64,000 bases of DNA from Salinisphaera sp. T31B1. GTDB lineage: Bacteria > Pseudomonadota > Gammaproteobacteria > Nevskiales > Salinisphaeraceae. Positions 45,648 through 54,609 of the stretch are shown here, one piece after another. The DNA is taken from NCBI RefSeq assembly GCF_040361275.1, contig NZ_APNH01000001.1, forward strand, positions 434,001 to 498,000, given 5' to 3'. The position numbers were made by a program, and so were the translations under genes. Each line of letters starts with the position of its first letter. Positions within the stretch are counted from its first letter, which is position 1. The notes under the pieces were generated by a model. That model was not told where the DNA came from, did no database searches, and saw only the letters and a program-made list of their open reading frames with translations.

Positions 45648-46050
45648 CGTGCTGTTGATCGGCCTCCTGTCCGGGCTGATCGGCACGGCGCACGGCGCCG
45701 GTGCCGCTTCGCTGTCGCAGCTGCAATGGCAGTACCGGGTGATCGTGGTGTTCGCCCCGACCGATACCGAAGCAGCCGATCATCGCGACACGCTGGCCCG
45801 GTCCGCCGGTATCGCCGATCGCGACATCGCCTGGTTCGTGCTCGGGCCCACGGGCCCGGTCGTCAGCAATATCGAGCAGGGTATCGATCGCGAGGCGCTC
45901 GTCGACCTGCACGCCGCGGACGGCTTCGAGACCGTGCTCATCGGCAAGGATGGCGGCGTGAAGACACGCCAGACCGAGACATTCGATCTACCGGCGCTGT
46001 TCGGCGAGATCGACCGCATGCCCATGCGCCAGAACGAGATGCAGCAATGA
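45640..46050 (+). CDS. DUF4174 exported protein
   Basis: The 136-residue protein has a signal peptide (about 1-19) and the DUF4174 fold, a thioredoxin-like domain without CxxC: YRVIVVFAPTDTEA, ADRDIAWFVLG, TVLIGKDGGVKTRQTETFDLPALFGEIDRMPMRQNEM. The MPMRQ.EM end is diagnostic. It overlaps phyH by 8 bp and the next gene by 4 bp. Confidence 0.87.
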   Translation: MRSVLLIGLLSGLIGTAHGAGAASLSQLQWQYRVIVVFAPTDTEAADHRDTLARSAGIADRDIAWFVLGPTGPVVSNIEQGIDREALVDLHAADGFETVLIGKDGGVKTRQTETFDLPALFGEIDRMPMRQNEMQQ

Positions 46051-46421
46051 GCCAACCCGCCCGCAACGTCCTCGGCCAGCCGCTGGCATTGTGCTGCAGC
46101 GCGCCGATGACCGGCTTCTACCGCGACGGCTATTGCCGGGTCGGCCCAGAGGATGCAGGCGTCCATGCCGTGTGCGCCGTGGTCACCGACGCGTTTCTCG
46201 CCTTCTCGCGCGAGCGCGGCAACGACCTGACGACGGCCCACCCTGAATTCGGCTTTCCCGGACTGAAAGCCGGGGATCGCTGGTGTCTGTGTGCCGCACG
46301 CTGGGGCGAGGCGCTCGCCGCCGGCGCCGCGCCCCGTGTCATTCTGACGGCTACTGCCGAAGCTGCCCTGGAGCTGGTGGACATGGCCGATTTGAAGGCA
46401 CACGCTATCGATCTGTCGTAA
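46047..46421 (+). CDS. DUF2237 protein
   Basis: This 124-residue protein has NVLGQPLALCCSAPMTGFYRDGYC and GDRWCLCAARWGEAL, conserved cysteine-bearing segments of DUF2237. No function is established. The start is fixed by the ATGA overlap with the DUF4174 gene. Confidence 0.87.
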   Translation: MSQPARNVLGQPLALCCSAPMTGFYRDGYCRVGPEDAGVHAVCAVVTDAFLAFSRERGNDLTTAHPEFGFPGLKAGDRWCLCAARWGEALAAGAAPRVILTATAEAALELVDMADLKAHAIDLS

Positions 46422-46474
46422 GCGCGGCGGGTCGCGCGCGAACGCCCGTATCCGGGCCTGCCGAGTCGATACGT

Positions 46475-47866
46475 ATGCAGCTTCTCAATCCCATCGACCA
46501 GATCTTTCTGCGACTGGAACGTCGCAACCAGCCCATGCACGTCGGCGGTCTGCAGCTTTTCAGTCTGCCCGCGGGCGCCGGGCCCGATTATGTCCGCGAT
46601 CTCGTCGCCCGGGCGCGCGAGTTCGACGATGTGACGCCGCCGTTCAATCGCCGCCTGAAATACCGCTTCGGCCAGCCGTTCTGGGTCGACGACGTCAGCT
46701 TCGACCTGGAATACCACGTTCGACATCTGGCGCTGCCCAGGCCCGGAGCGATCCGGGATCTTCTGGCGCTGGTGTCCATGCTGCACGGCGCGCTGCTGGA
46801 TCGCTCCCGGCCGATGTGGGAGGTCTATGTGATCGAAGGCGTGGTCGACGACCGTTTTGCGATCTACAGCAAGTTCCACCACTCGATGATGGACGGCATC
46901 AGCGCCATGCGGATTCTGCGCCGATCGCTCCAGGACGCCCCGGACGCGCGCTCGATGCGGGTGCCCTGGCAGTTGCCGGCCACCGAAAGCGAAGACGCGG
47001 CCCGCCGCGCCGGGCCGTTGACCGACGCCTGGCGCACACTGCAGGCGACCACCCGTCAGATCGCTGCACTGCCGCGTGCCGGCCAGGAGATCGTGCATGC
47101 ATGGCACGATGCCCGCAGCGACGACGATTTCACCTCGATCGCCCAGGCCCCTGCCAGCCTGCTCAACTGTCGGGTCAGCGGTTCGCGCCGGTTTGCGGCC
47201 CAGTCCTACTCGCTGACCCGTATCAAGCGGATCGCCAAGGCGTTCGACGCCACGGTCAACGACATCGTACTGGCCATGTGCGCCAGTGCCCTGCGCGCGT
47301 ATCTGCTCGAACAGAACGATCTGCCCGACCGGCCTCTGGTCGCGATGCTGCCGGTTTCGCTGCATGACGACGACAGCGGCACCGGCAATCGCGTGGCGAT
47401 GATCTTTTCCAGCCTGGCCACCCATATCGCGGACCCGGTCGAGCGGCTGGCCGCGATCCAGCGCTCGGTGAATCACTGGAAACGCCGGTATCGGGACATG
47501 TCGCCCGAACAGATCATGGCGTTCATCGCTGCGTTGTCCACCCCGGCCGGACTGAACCTGCTGACCGGGCTTGCGCCGCGTCATCAGTCGTTCAACGTGG
47601 TCATTTCCAACGTACCGGGTCCGCGGGAGACACTGTATTTCGGCGATGCCGAGATGCAGGGCATGTACCCGGTCTCGATCGTGCTCGACGGCCAGGCGTT
47701 GAACATCAGCCTGGCCAGCTATCGCGATTCGCTGGAGTTCGGGTTGATCGCCTGCCGACGCTCGTTGCCGTCCATGCAGCACCTGCTGACTTATCTCGAC
47801 GATGCGCTCGACGAACTGGAGCCGGCCGATGACGCCGTCGCCGGAGACAGCGTTCACGGCAGCTGA
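46475..47866 (+). CDS. Wax ester synthase/diacylglycerol acyltransferase (WS/DGAT)
   Basis: This 463-residue enzyme joins acyl-CoA to long-chain alcohols or diacylglycerol to make storage lipids at the inner membrane. It has the condensation-type active site HHSMMDG (His135, His136, Asp140), the opening LNPIDQIFLRLERRNQPMHVG and the family end motif SNVPGPRETLYFGDAEM. It indicates neutral-lipid storage, as in marine oil-degrading gammaproteobacteria. Which product it makes cannot be told. Confidence 0.93.
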   Translation: MQLLNPIDQIFLRLERRNQPMHVGGLQLFSLPAGAGPDYVRDLVARAREFDDVTPPFNRRLKYRFGQPFWVDDVSFDLEYHVRHLALPRPGAIRDLLALVSMLHGALLDRSRPMWEVYVIEGVVDDRFAIYSKFHHSMMDGISAMRILRRSLQDAPDARSMRVPWQLPATESEDAARRAGPLTDAWRTLQATTRQIAALPRAGQEIVHAWHDARSDDDFTSIAQAPASLLNCRVSGSRRFAAQSYSLTRIKRIAKAFDATVNDIVLAMCASALRAYLLEQNDLPDRPLVAMLPVSLHDDDSGTGNRVAMIFSSLATHIADPVERLAAIQRSVNHWKRRYRDMSPEQIMAFIAALSTPAGLNLLTGLAPRHQSFNVVISNVPGPRETLYFGDAEMQGMYPVSIVLDGQALNISLASYRDSLEFGLIACRRSLPSMQHLLTYLDDALDELEPADDAVAGDSVHGS

Positions 47867-47869
47867 TCG

Positions 47870-48211
47870 ATGAACGGCCGACCGTCGTCGGGCTTCCCGT
47901 TGGCCCCGCTCGTCGCTTTCGTCGTCGTCCAGCTGGCGATCGGCATATCCGCCATCGCACCGTGGGCCATCTCGGCCGGGGCCGGCGCGCTCGGTCAGAC
48001 CCTCGGTTGCCGGGTCGACGAATCCGGCGTCCAGCCCTGCTATCTTTTCGGCGCCGATATCGGCGGCGTGCTTTACGGCGCGGGCATGTTCGGCTGGCTG
48101 ATCCTGGCCAGCCTGCCGGCGGCCTTTGTCGTATGGATCGCTCATACGCTGTACACGCTGGTTCGTCTGGTGCGCTGGCAGCGCCGTCGCGCCTGCTCGC
48201 CTGACGGCTGA
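47870..48211 (+). CDS. Small two-helix membrane protein
   Basis: This 113-residue protein has two hydrophobic helices (about 13-38 and 70-97) separated by a loop with two cysteines (GCRVDESGVQPCYLFG) likely in the periplasm and possibly a disulfide. No family is recognised. It starts 3 bp after the WS/DGAT stop and its TGA overlaps the next ATG, so it belongs to the same transcript. Confidence 0.7.
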   Translation: MNGRPSSGFPLAPLVAFVVVQLAIGISAIAPWAISAGAGALGQTLGCRVDESGVQPCYLFGADIGGVLYGAGMFGWLILASLPAAFVVWIAHTLYTLVRLVRWQRRRACSPDG

Positions 48212-48546
48212 TGGCTCCGGCACGCCCGAGCTCGGACGGCCCGAGCTGTGCGCTGTGCGGTCGCCGCGGTGTGCGGACCACGCGTCACCACCTGATTCCG
48301 CGCCGAACCCATCGGCTCAAGCGGATTCGCAAGCGTTTCGATCGTAACGAACGCCTGGGCGCGATTCTGCACGTCTGCCGGCCCTGCCACAGCCATATTC
48401 ATGCCGTGCTCGATGAAAAGACGCTCGCCGAGGTGTACAACACCCGCGCCGATCTGCTCGCCCACCCGAAGATCGCCCAGTTCGTTGCATGGATCGCCGA
48501 CAAGCCTGCCGGTTTTCGCCCGCGTATCCGGGCGCCCAAACGCTAG
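48211..48546 (+). CDS. HNH-type endonuclease domain protein
   Basis: The 111-residue protein has a zinc ribbon CxxC pair (Cys13/16, Cys56/59) around HHLIP (26-30) and CRPCHSHIH (56-64), the HNH core. Such small HNH proteins may nick DNA, but many are uncharacterised. It ends the six-gene run. No methylase or toxin partner is adjacent. Confidence 0.8.
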   Translation: MAPARPSSDGPSCALCGRRGVRTTRHHLIPRRTHRLKRIRKRFDRNERLGAILHVCRPCHSHIHAVLDEKTLAEVYNTRADLLAHPKIAQFVAWIADKPAGFRPRIRAPKR

Positions 48547-48570
48547 GCTCGGCGCAGGCCGTGAATGATC

Positions 48571-49785
48571 TCAGCGTGTGGCCGGCGAAGTGCGCTGGCG
48601 CCCGAGCACGGCGGCCGTGATCACGCACCCCGCTCCCAGACACAGCAGCAACGCACCCAGCGCGATCGTGGCGCGATAGCTGTCGGCCGACGCATACAAC
48701 GCAGACATGCCAAAGCCGCCCAGCGTCTGGGCCACGGCGAACGACAACGTGGCCCAGCCCCAGATCTGCTGACGGCGATCGGCCGGCGCGATCTCGACCA
48801 CGGTTCCGGCAGTCAGCGTGATGATCGCCGGCACCATCGCGCCGACCATGAACGACGATACGCCCAGCGCCGCGAGCGATGACGAGGCCAGCGGCAATGC
48901 GGTGGCCGCGGTCATCGCCAGGAACGCCACGATCAGGGCGGCCCGGAAGCCCAGCCGCGCGGCCGCATAGCCGCCCAGCGCCGGGCCGAGGAGGCCGCCG
49001 ACGCCCAGCGCCAACCAGCAGGCGTTGCCGACCGCCAGACCGCGTCCCAATTCGCGCGCGATATAGTCGACCCAGTAAAGCGAATGCGGCACATAGCCGG
49101 CGGAGTTCAGCCCATAGGCGACGATGATCAACGTCACGACCGGCCACGAGGCGGGCTCGGGTGTCGCAGGCTCCGACCCGCCGTCCTGCGTGTTCGTCGC
49201 GGCCGAACCGGCGGGCAGATGACGCCAGACCGCACGCCAGCTCCATCCGGCCAGTACGCCGCCGAGCACGCCTACCGCGATCCAGGTCGTCGCGATCCCG
49301 GCCTCGGCCAGCAGCGGTACCAGCAGGCTCGCCGTGATCGTGCCTACGCCCATGCCCGTGAACACGATCGCCGACGCGGCCGGGCGTCGTGCGGCGGGCA
49401 TGCGGCCCATCACGATCGGGGTCACCACGATCGTGAGCGTGGCCGCGGCCCAACCGGCGATCAAACGCCAGGGCCCATACCAGATCATGCCTCCGGGCAG
49501 CGCACACGACAGCAGACTGAGCGTGAGCGCGGCCAGCGCCCCGCCGATCACGGCCCGCGGACCCAGACGACGCACCATCAGATGGGCAGTCGCCGCCCCG
49601 ACCAGATAACCCAGCAGGTTGATCGCACCCAGCTCGGCCGTCTGCTCGGCGCTGAACCAGCCGGCCTGTACCAGCGACGGTATCAGCGGGGTGAACGCAT
49701 AGCGGCCCAGGCCGATACCCAGCAGCAGCGCGATCGCGCCCGAGACCAGCAGCGGCCCCTGTCGCTGGCGAACGGCGGAACTCAC
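48571..49785 (-). CDS. YbfB/YjiJ-family MFS transporter (copy 1)
   Basis: This 404-residue, 12-helix transporter opens with GIGLGRYAFTPLIPSLV, a mark of the YbfB/YjiJ group. It is clearly paralogous to the next gene upstream (shared PHSLYWVDYIARELGRGLA and QQIWGWATLSFAVAQTLG). GTG 49785 overlaps the TGA of copy 2 (GTGA), fixing the start and linking translation. Sugar or drug efflux has been proposed for the family; the substrate here is unknown. Confidence 0.88.
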   Translation of the reverse strand: MSSAVRQRQGPLLVSGAIALLLGIGLGRYAFTPLIPSLVQAGWFSAEQTAELGAINLLGYLVGAATAHLMVRRLGPRAVIGGALAALTLSLLSCALPGGMIWYGPWRLIAGWAAATLTIVVTPIVMGRMPAARRPAASAIVFTGMGVGTITASLLVPLLAEAGIATTWIAVGVLGGVLAGWSWRAVWRHLPAGSAATNTQDGGSEPATPEPASWPVVTLIIVAYGLNSAGYVPHSLYWVDYIARELGRGLAVGNACWLALGVGGLLGPALGGYAAARLGFRAALIVAFLAMTAATALPLASSSLAALGVSSFMVGAMVPAIITLTAGTVVEIAPADRRQQIWGWATLSFAVAQTLGGFGMSALYASADSYRATIALGALLLCLGAGCVITAAVLGRQRTSPATR

Positions 49786-50960
49786 GGCGTACGTTGGCAA
49801 GCCGCGGCGAGCGCGCTCGCCAGGGCAGCCAGCAGGGCCACGAAAGCCAGCGCGAACAGCGGCAGGTACCGGCCAAGCTGCTCGTAGCCCCACGACATGC
49901 CATAGGCACCCACGGTCTGGGCGAGAGCGAACGACAACGTCGCCCAGCCCCAGAGCTGCTGTTGACGTTCGGGCGGGCACAGTTCGGCGATCGAACCGGA
50001 GGTCAGGGTCACCGTACCCGGCACGAGCAGGCCGACGCAGAAAGACGACAGCGCCAGCGCCCACGCGCTGTCCGAGACCAATGCCAGGCCGACCGCGGCC
50101 GCCTTGATCCCCAGGGCACCGACCAGCGCCGGGCGAAAACCCACGCGGGCGGCCACCGCACCGGCCACCAGCGGCCCGCAGGCGGCACCGAACCCGAACA
50201 CGACCCAGTAGGCGCTGCCCGTGGCCAGACCGCGGCCGAGCTCACGGGCAATATAGTCCACCCAGAACAGCGTATGCGGCACGAACCCGATGGCATCCAG
50301 CCCGTAGGCGACGATGACAAGCATGATCGGCCACATCGGCAGCGCGCCGTCGTCGGCAACAGACGTGGGCGCGCGATCGAGCGGCGCCAGGTGTCGCCAT
50401 ACCGAAAACCAGCTCCAGAGCGCCAGTCCCAGTGCGACCGCCGCCAGCGCGAGCCAGGGCAGCGCCACACCGAACCCTGCGAGCCACGGCACCAGCGTGC
50501 CGCTGGCCATGACGCCCAGCCCGATGCCGGTAAACACCAGGGCACTGGTGCGCGCGCGCTCGGCCGGGGCGACCCGCGACAAGGCCGCCGGCGCCCCCAC
50601 GACCACCAGCATCGCGCCGGTCACGCCGCAGGCCAGGCGCCAGATGCCGTACCAGATTACGCCCCAGTCCAGCGCACAGCCAACCAGACTGGCCACCGTG
50701 ATCGCCAGGCATACACCGAGCACCGCGCGCGTGCCGAAGATCAGCGTGGCTCGATGGGCCAGCGCCGCACCCAGCAGATAGCCCAGCAGATTCACCGCGC
50801 CCAGATAGGCCGCGGCATGGCTGGAAAACCAGCCGGCATCGACCAGCGCCGGAATCAGCGGCGTATAGGCAAAACGCGCCATACCGATGCCCAGCAGCGT
50901 GGCGATCCCGCCGGCCAGGCCCAGCTGCGTGGAGCCAAGGCCGGCCCGCACCTGACTCAT
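49782..50960 (-). CDS. YbfB/YjiJ-family MFS transporter (copy 2)
   Basis: This 392-residue, 12-helix protein has GIGMARFAYTPLIPALVDAGWF near the N-terminus, PHTLFWVDYIARELGRGLA in the middle and QQLWGWATLSFALAQTVG later, matching copy 1 almost segment by segment. ATG 50960 begins MSQVRAGLGSTQLGL; longer in-frame starts add a non-conserved N-terminus. Divergent from the MOSC gene. Confidence 0.88.
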   Translation of the reverse strand: MSQVRAGLGSTQLGLAGGIATLLGIGMARFAYTPLIPALVDAGWFSSHAAAYLGAVNLLGYLLGAALAHRATLIFGTRAVLGVCLAITVASLVGCALDWGVIWYGIWRLACGVTGAMLVVVGAPAALSRVAPAERARTSALVFTGIGLGVMASGTLVPWLAGFGVALPWLALAAVALGLALWSWFSVWRHLAPLDRAPTSVADDGALPMWPIMLVIVAYGLDAIGFVPHTLFWVDYIARELGRGLATGSAYWVVFGFGAACGPLVAGAVAARVGFRPALVGALGIKAAAVGLALVSDSAWALALSSFCVGLLVPGTVTLTSGSIAELCPPERQQQLWGWATLSFALAQTVGAYGMSWGYEQLGRYLPLFALAFVALLAALASALAAACQRTP

Positions 50961-51106
50961 CGTCGTAGGCGCCCGGCCGGCCTGATATTCGTGTCCATGG
51001 CTGTCCCATACAGCAAAAAACAGCCGGAAGTGTGCCACGATCGGGCCTCGGTCCGCGCTGTTTTCGACGGCGCGACGACGCTGCTCATCTGCCACCGGAG
51101 CCATCG

Positions 51107-51799
51107 ATGCCTGACCACCCTGCGTCCACCGTGCCGGATACCGTCGTCGACGCCCTGTTCATAGGCCGCATCGGCCCGCTGGCAGGCGACGGGGCAGCCA
51201 GCGCGATCGACAAGCGTCCTGTCACGGATGCGCGTTGGCTCGACGCCGGCGGCGTAGCCGGCGATACGGTGGCCGATCCGATTCATCACGGCGGCCCCGA
51301 GCGAGCGCTCAATCACTATCCGGCCGAGCACTACCGGCTTTGGCAGGCGCGCTATCCCGGCTTCGAGGACGCGTTCGTGCCCGGCGCGCTGGGCGAAAAC
51401 ATCAGCACCCACGGCATGACCGAAGCCGACGTGCATATCGGCGACGTATTTCGCCTGGGCCAGGCGACAGTCCAGATTGCCCAACCGCGCCAACCGTGCT
51501 GGAAGATCGGCGCCCGTACCGGCATCGCAGGCCTGGCACGCGCGGTGGCCGCCGCCGGTGCGGCCGGCTGGCTGTACCGGGTGATCGAGCCAGGCGACAT
51601 CCGCGCCGGGGATCGGCTAGCACGTATCGAGACGGCCACCCACGGCATCACCCTGGCCCGCCTGTGGTCGATACAGGCCGCACGCGTGCCCGACGAGGAC
51701 GACCGCCGGGCCCTGCTGAGGCTCGCCGAACTGCCCACACTCGCGCCGGAATGGCGCAAGCGGCTGGCCGCCCGGGCCCGCCAGCTCGGCGAACGCTGA
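51107..51799 (+). CDS. MOSC-domain protein (YiiM-like)
   Basis: This 230-residue protein has the MOSC beta-barrel with GVAGDTVADPIHHGGPERALNHYP, the GALGENIST segment and the conserved cysteine in QPRQPCWKIG. YiiM-type proteins use molybdenum cofactor to reduce N-hydroxylated bases and compounds. CCGGAG lies eight bases before ATG 51107. It is convergent with the phosphodiesterase gene, 9 bp apart. Confidence 0.9.
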   Translation: MPDHPASTVPDTVVDALFIGRIGPLAGDGAASAIDKRPVTDARWLDAGGVAGDTVADPIHHGGPERALNHYPAEHYRLWQARYPGFEDAFVPGALGENISTHGMTEADVHIGDVFRLGQATVQIAQPRQPCWKIGARTGIAGLARAVAAAGAAGWLYRVIEPGDIRAGDRLARIETATHGITLARLWSIQAARVPDEDDRRALLRLAELPTLAPEWRKRLAARARQLGER

Positions 51800-51808
51800 G
51801 CCCGTGCG

Positions 51809-52897
51809 CTAGTCGGGATACAGGCGGGCACGATAATCGGGATGGATCACGCCGACCGCGATGTCGGTGAAGTCGGTGAACAGCCCGTCCACGTCGTAGC
51901 GATGGTAATAGGTGCGCAGCTCATCCTCGAGCCGGCGTGTACCGGCCGGCAGCTGGTCGGCACGAAAGGTATAGGGGTGTACGAGCAGGCCCCGCCGATG
52001 CGCGGCGACCACCAGCGCGCCGTCCGTCGCGGCAATCCGGCGCTTGTCAGGCCCGATACCGTCGGCATAGGTCGCGATCTCGTCCAGGCCCGCGGGCGTG
52101 ACCATCGCGTCGAAGGCCTCGCCGCTGCCTTCGATGAGCTGAATCTGGGGCAGATCCGAGCCGAAGACCTCGCGCATCTCCCTGAGATTGTTCGCATCGA
52201 AGCTCTGCACGAAGACGTTCGCATCGCGTCCGACATAGCCGTATTCGGCCAGCCGCTCGAGCAGCACCCGTTCCAGCGGCAGGTCCTGGGCATCATGAAA
52301 GGCGGGGTTCTTGGTCTCGGGGTAGAGCCCGACCTCGCGACGGGTCTCGCGATTGAGCGACTGCACCATCTCGATCACGGCCACCAGCGTCGGCACCTTG
52401 AAACCGCGTGCGCGGTCGTTGAAACGCCCCGGAAACACGCGGCGGCCGTCCGGCCGGGTGCGCTCGACGACGTCGAGCGATTCGATCTCGGCCAGGGTGA
52501 AATCCGCGGCGTACCACCGCCCGTCGTCGCGTGCTCTATCGGGGAACTTCTGTGCCACATCCGTGGTGGACTCGAGATGGATATCGTGCAGACAGATCAG
52601 CCGATGGTCGGCGGTCATCACCAGATCCGGCTCGATGAAGTCCGCGCCCAGCGCATAGGCCATGGCATAGGCCGGCAGGGTGTGCTCGGGCAGATAGCCC
52701 GAGGCGCCGCGATGGGCGATGACGATCTTGTCGCGAGTCATGTCGGGCGCACCTCGAGGCTGGGACATCTGCGCCGTCGCGCCTGCATGGCGCGCACCTG
52801 GGGCGCCGAACAGCGGCGCGGCGGCCAGGCCCAGCGCGATACACAACCCGACCACGCCAAGATCGACAGCCTGCCGGATACGATGCGATCTCGCCAT
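51809..52897 (-). CDS. Exported glycerophosphodiester phosphodiesterase
   Basis: The 362-residue protein has an N-terminal hydrophobic signal or anchor (about 12-30) and a GlpQ/UgpQ-type TIM barrel. The active-site residues are His62-Arg63 (IAHRGASGYLPEHT), Glu89 and Asp91 (FIEPDLV) and His104 (LHDIHL). It releases glycerol-3-phosphate from phospholipid headgroups in the periplasm. A Pho box and -10 lie 43-76 bp upstream, so it is likely used to scavenge phosphate. Confidence 0.92.
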   Translation of the reverse strand: MARSHRIRQAVDLGVVGLCIALGLAAAPLFGAPGARHAGATAQMSQPRGAPDMTRDKIVIAHRGASGYLPEHTLPAYAMAYALGADFIEPDLVMTADHRLICLHDIHLESTTDVAQKFPDRARDDGRWYAADFTLAEIESLDVVERTRPDGRRVFPGRFNDRARGFKVPTLVAVIEMVQSLNRETRREVGLYPETKNPAFHDAQDLPLERVLLERLAEYGYVGRDANVFVQSFDANNLREMREVFGSDLPQIQLIEGSGEAFDAMVTPAGLDEIATYADGIGPDKRRIAATDGALVVAAHRRGLLVHPYTFRADQLPAGTRRLEDELRTYYHRYDVDGLFTDFTDIAVGVIHPDYRARLYPD

Positions 52898-52939
52898 GAT
52901 GGACCCCGAGCGCGCGGCAGGTCTCCGCGATACGCATCG

Positions 52940-52973
52940 AGGCTAACCATCGGGCATGACGCGATCATGACCG
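52940..52973 (-). promoter_or_regulatory. Probable Pho box and -10 element of the phosphodiesterase gene
   Basis: On the minus strand CGGTCAT (52967-52973, 6 of 7), spacer GATC, GCGTCAT (52956-52962, 5 of 7), ten bases, then TAGCCT (52940-52945), which keeps the T, A and final T of a -10. It sits in the 91-bp gap between tesB and the phosphodiesterase gene and shares spacing with the pstS and phoX sites. Confidence 0.65.
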
Positions 52974-52988
52974 CTCGTCGCCCCGGGC

Positions 52989-53882
52989 CTAATCCGGCGC
53001 GTGTTCGCGCTGGCGGATCAGCCCTTCCTGAGCGACCGAGGCCACCAACTCGCCGGCACGGTTGAAGATCAGCCCACGTGACAGCCCGCGCGCATCCTGG
53101 GCGCCGGGACTGTCCATCGAATAGAGCAGCCAGTCGTCCATGGCCAGATCGCGATGGAACCAGATCGCGTGGTCGATGCTGGCCATCTGCATGCCCGGCG
53201 TGAAGAACGACACGCCGTGCGGAAACAACGAAGTTGCCAGCAGGTTGAAGTCACTGGCGTAGGTCAGTACCGCCCGATGAACGGCCTGGCTGTCAGGCAG
53301 CGGAGCCTTGGCCTTGAGCCAGACGTGCTGGACGGCGTCGCGCTTGTCGGGGGCGAGCATGTTCCAGGGACGCACCGCGCGCATGTCGATGGCCACCTCG
53401 CGGCCGACCGCCTCGCGCAGTGACTCTGGTACCCGGTCGAGCTGGTCGACCCAGTTGCGACGCAGCTCGTCGTGGCTGGCCAGATCCTCGGGCCCGGGTA
53501 CGTCCGGCATGGCCATCTGATGGATATAGCCGTGTTCCTCGATATGGAACGACGCCAGCATCGAGAAGATCGGCCGGCCGTGCTGGATCGCCTGGACCCG
53601 CCGTGTGGCGAAACTGCGGCCGTCGCGGATGTTGTCCACTTCGTAGACGATGGCGGCTTCCATATCGCCCGGACGCAGGAAATAGCCGTGCATCGAATGC
53701 GCCAGGAACTGGGGCTCGACGGTGCGCGTGGCCGCCACCATCGCCTGGCCGGCCACCTGGCCCCCGAATACGCTCTTGCCACCCAGATCCCGGGAGCTGC
53801 CGCGAAACAGTCGCTGTTCCAGCGGTTCCAGGTCGAGCTGGTCGAGCAGATCGCCGACCAGACGTTCGCCGTCTGATGCCAT
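52989..53882 (-). CDS. tesB: Acyl-CoA thioesterase II TesB
   Basis: This 297-residue double-hotdog thioesterase opens with LLDQLDLEPLEQRLFRGSS and has GKSVFGGQVAGQAMVAA, HSMHGYFLRPGD, and the C-terminal ASIDHAIWFHRDLAMDDWLLY and SPGAQDARGLSRG motifs of TesB. It hydrolyses medium- and long-chain acyl-CoAs. It lies among three thioesterase genes. Confidence 0.93.
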   Translation of the reverse strand: MASDGERLVGDLLDQLDLEPLEQRLFRGSSRDLGGKSVFGGQVAGQAMVAATRTVEPQFLAHSMHGYFLRPGDMEAAIVYEVDNIRDGRSFATRRVQAIQHGRPIFSMLASFHIEEHGYIHQMAMPDVPGPEDLASHDELRRNWVDQLDRVPESLREAVGREVAIDMRAVRPWNMLAPDKRDAVQHVWLKAKAPLPDSQAVHRAVLTYASDFNLLATSLFPHGVSFFTPGMQMASIDHAIWFHRDLAMDDWLLYSMDSPGAQDARGLSRGLIFNRAGELVASVAQEGLIRQREHAPD

Positions 53883-54150
53883 ATCCGAGATTCCCCAATT
53901 GCGCGTTGAACGGCGTCATTCTACAGCCGGCCAGGACAACCCGGCATAGCGGCGCTTCGACGGGCAAGGGGTTCCCGCCCGACTCGGAGCGTGCCGGCGC
54001 CGATCGTCACTCGGCCAACCCGGCTCGACCCGACGACACGGATGGACAGGAGATGGATAGCCGGTTGTCGATATCTCAACCCGGGCATTCGTCCATGGGC
54101 ACGCGGGCTCGACGCCCGGTACGGGCGGCTGCGTCGGCGCGGCGCGGCAT

Positions 54151-54609
54151 TCAATCGGGGCCGGACTCGTCGACCGCGCGCAGCAGAAAATCGGCCCGGG
54201 CAAAAGCGATCGGTCGCTCGGCATCGTCCTGCCAGCATTCGGCTTGAACCTGGGCGATCCGCCGGCCGGAGCGGATCAGCCGGCATCGACACAGACAGTC
54301 GCGCGCAGCGGCCGAGCGCCAGTAGTCGATAGAGAAATCGACCGGATACGGCAACCGCAATTGCGCCTCGACGATCAGCACCTCCAGCTGCATGGCCAGT
54401 TCCAGCAGTCCTGCTACCGTACCGCCATGCAGCGCGCCCTTGCGGGCATTGCCGATCAGATCGTGCCGAAACGGCAGGCGATAGAATCGCGCCGCGGCTT
54501 CGGTCTCGACCGACAGGCCGAGATAGCGGGCATAGGGGATGGCCTGGACCACGGCCGTATGATCGCCCGCGTCCAGCGCCGCACGCAGGGTCTGGTCGGC
54601 ACGACTCAT
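54151..54609 (-). CDS. PaaI-like hotdog thioesterase (second of pair)
   Basis: This 152-residue hotdog protein has NARKGALHGGTVAGLLELA, where the usual HGG.....D/E pattern includes the active-site region, and a YPVDFSIDYWRSA strand. Its ATG overlaps the stop of the upstream paralogue (ATGA at 54606-54609), so they may form a heteromer. The substrate is an unknown acyl-CoA. Confidence 0.83.
   Translation of the reverse strand: MSRADQTLRAALDAGDHTAVVQAIPYARYLGLSVETEAAARFYRLPFRHDLIGNARKGALHGGTVAGLLELAMQLEVLIVEAQLRLPYPVDFSIDYWRSAAARDCLCRCRLIRSGRRIAQVQAECWQDDAERPIAFARADFLLRAVDESGPD

Noticed and set aside
48211-48546. HNH gene as part of a restriction or phage-defence island
   Set aside because: Its neighbours are metabolic and transport genes, and no methylase, helicase, integrase or composition shift is visible.
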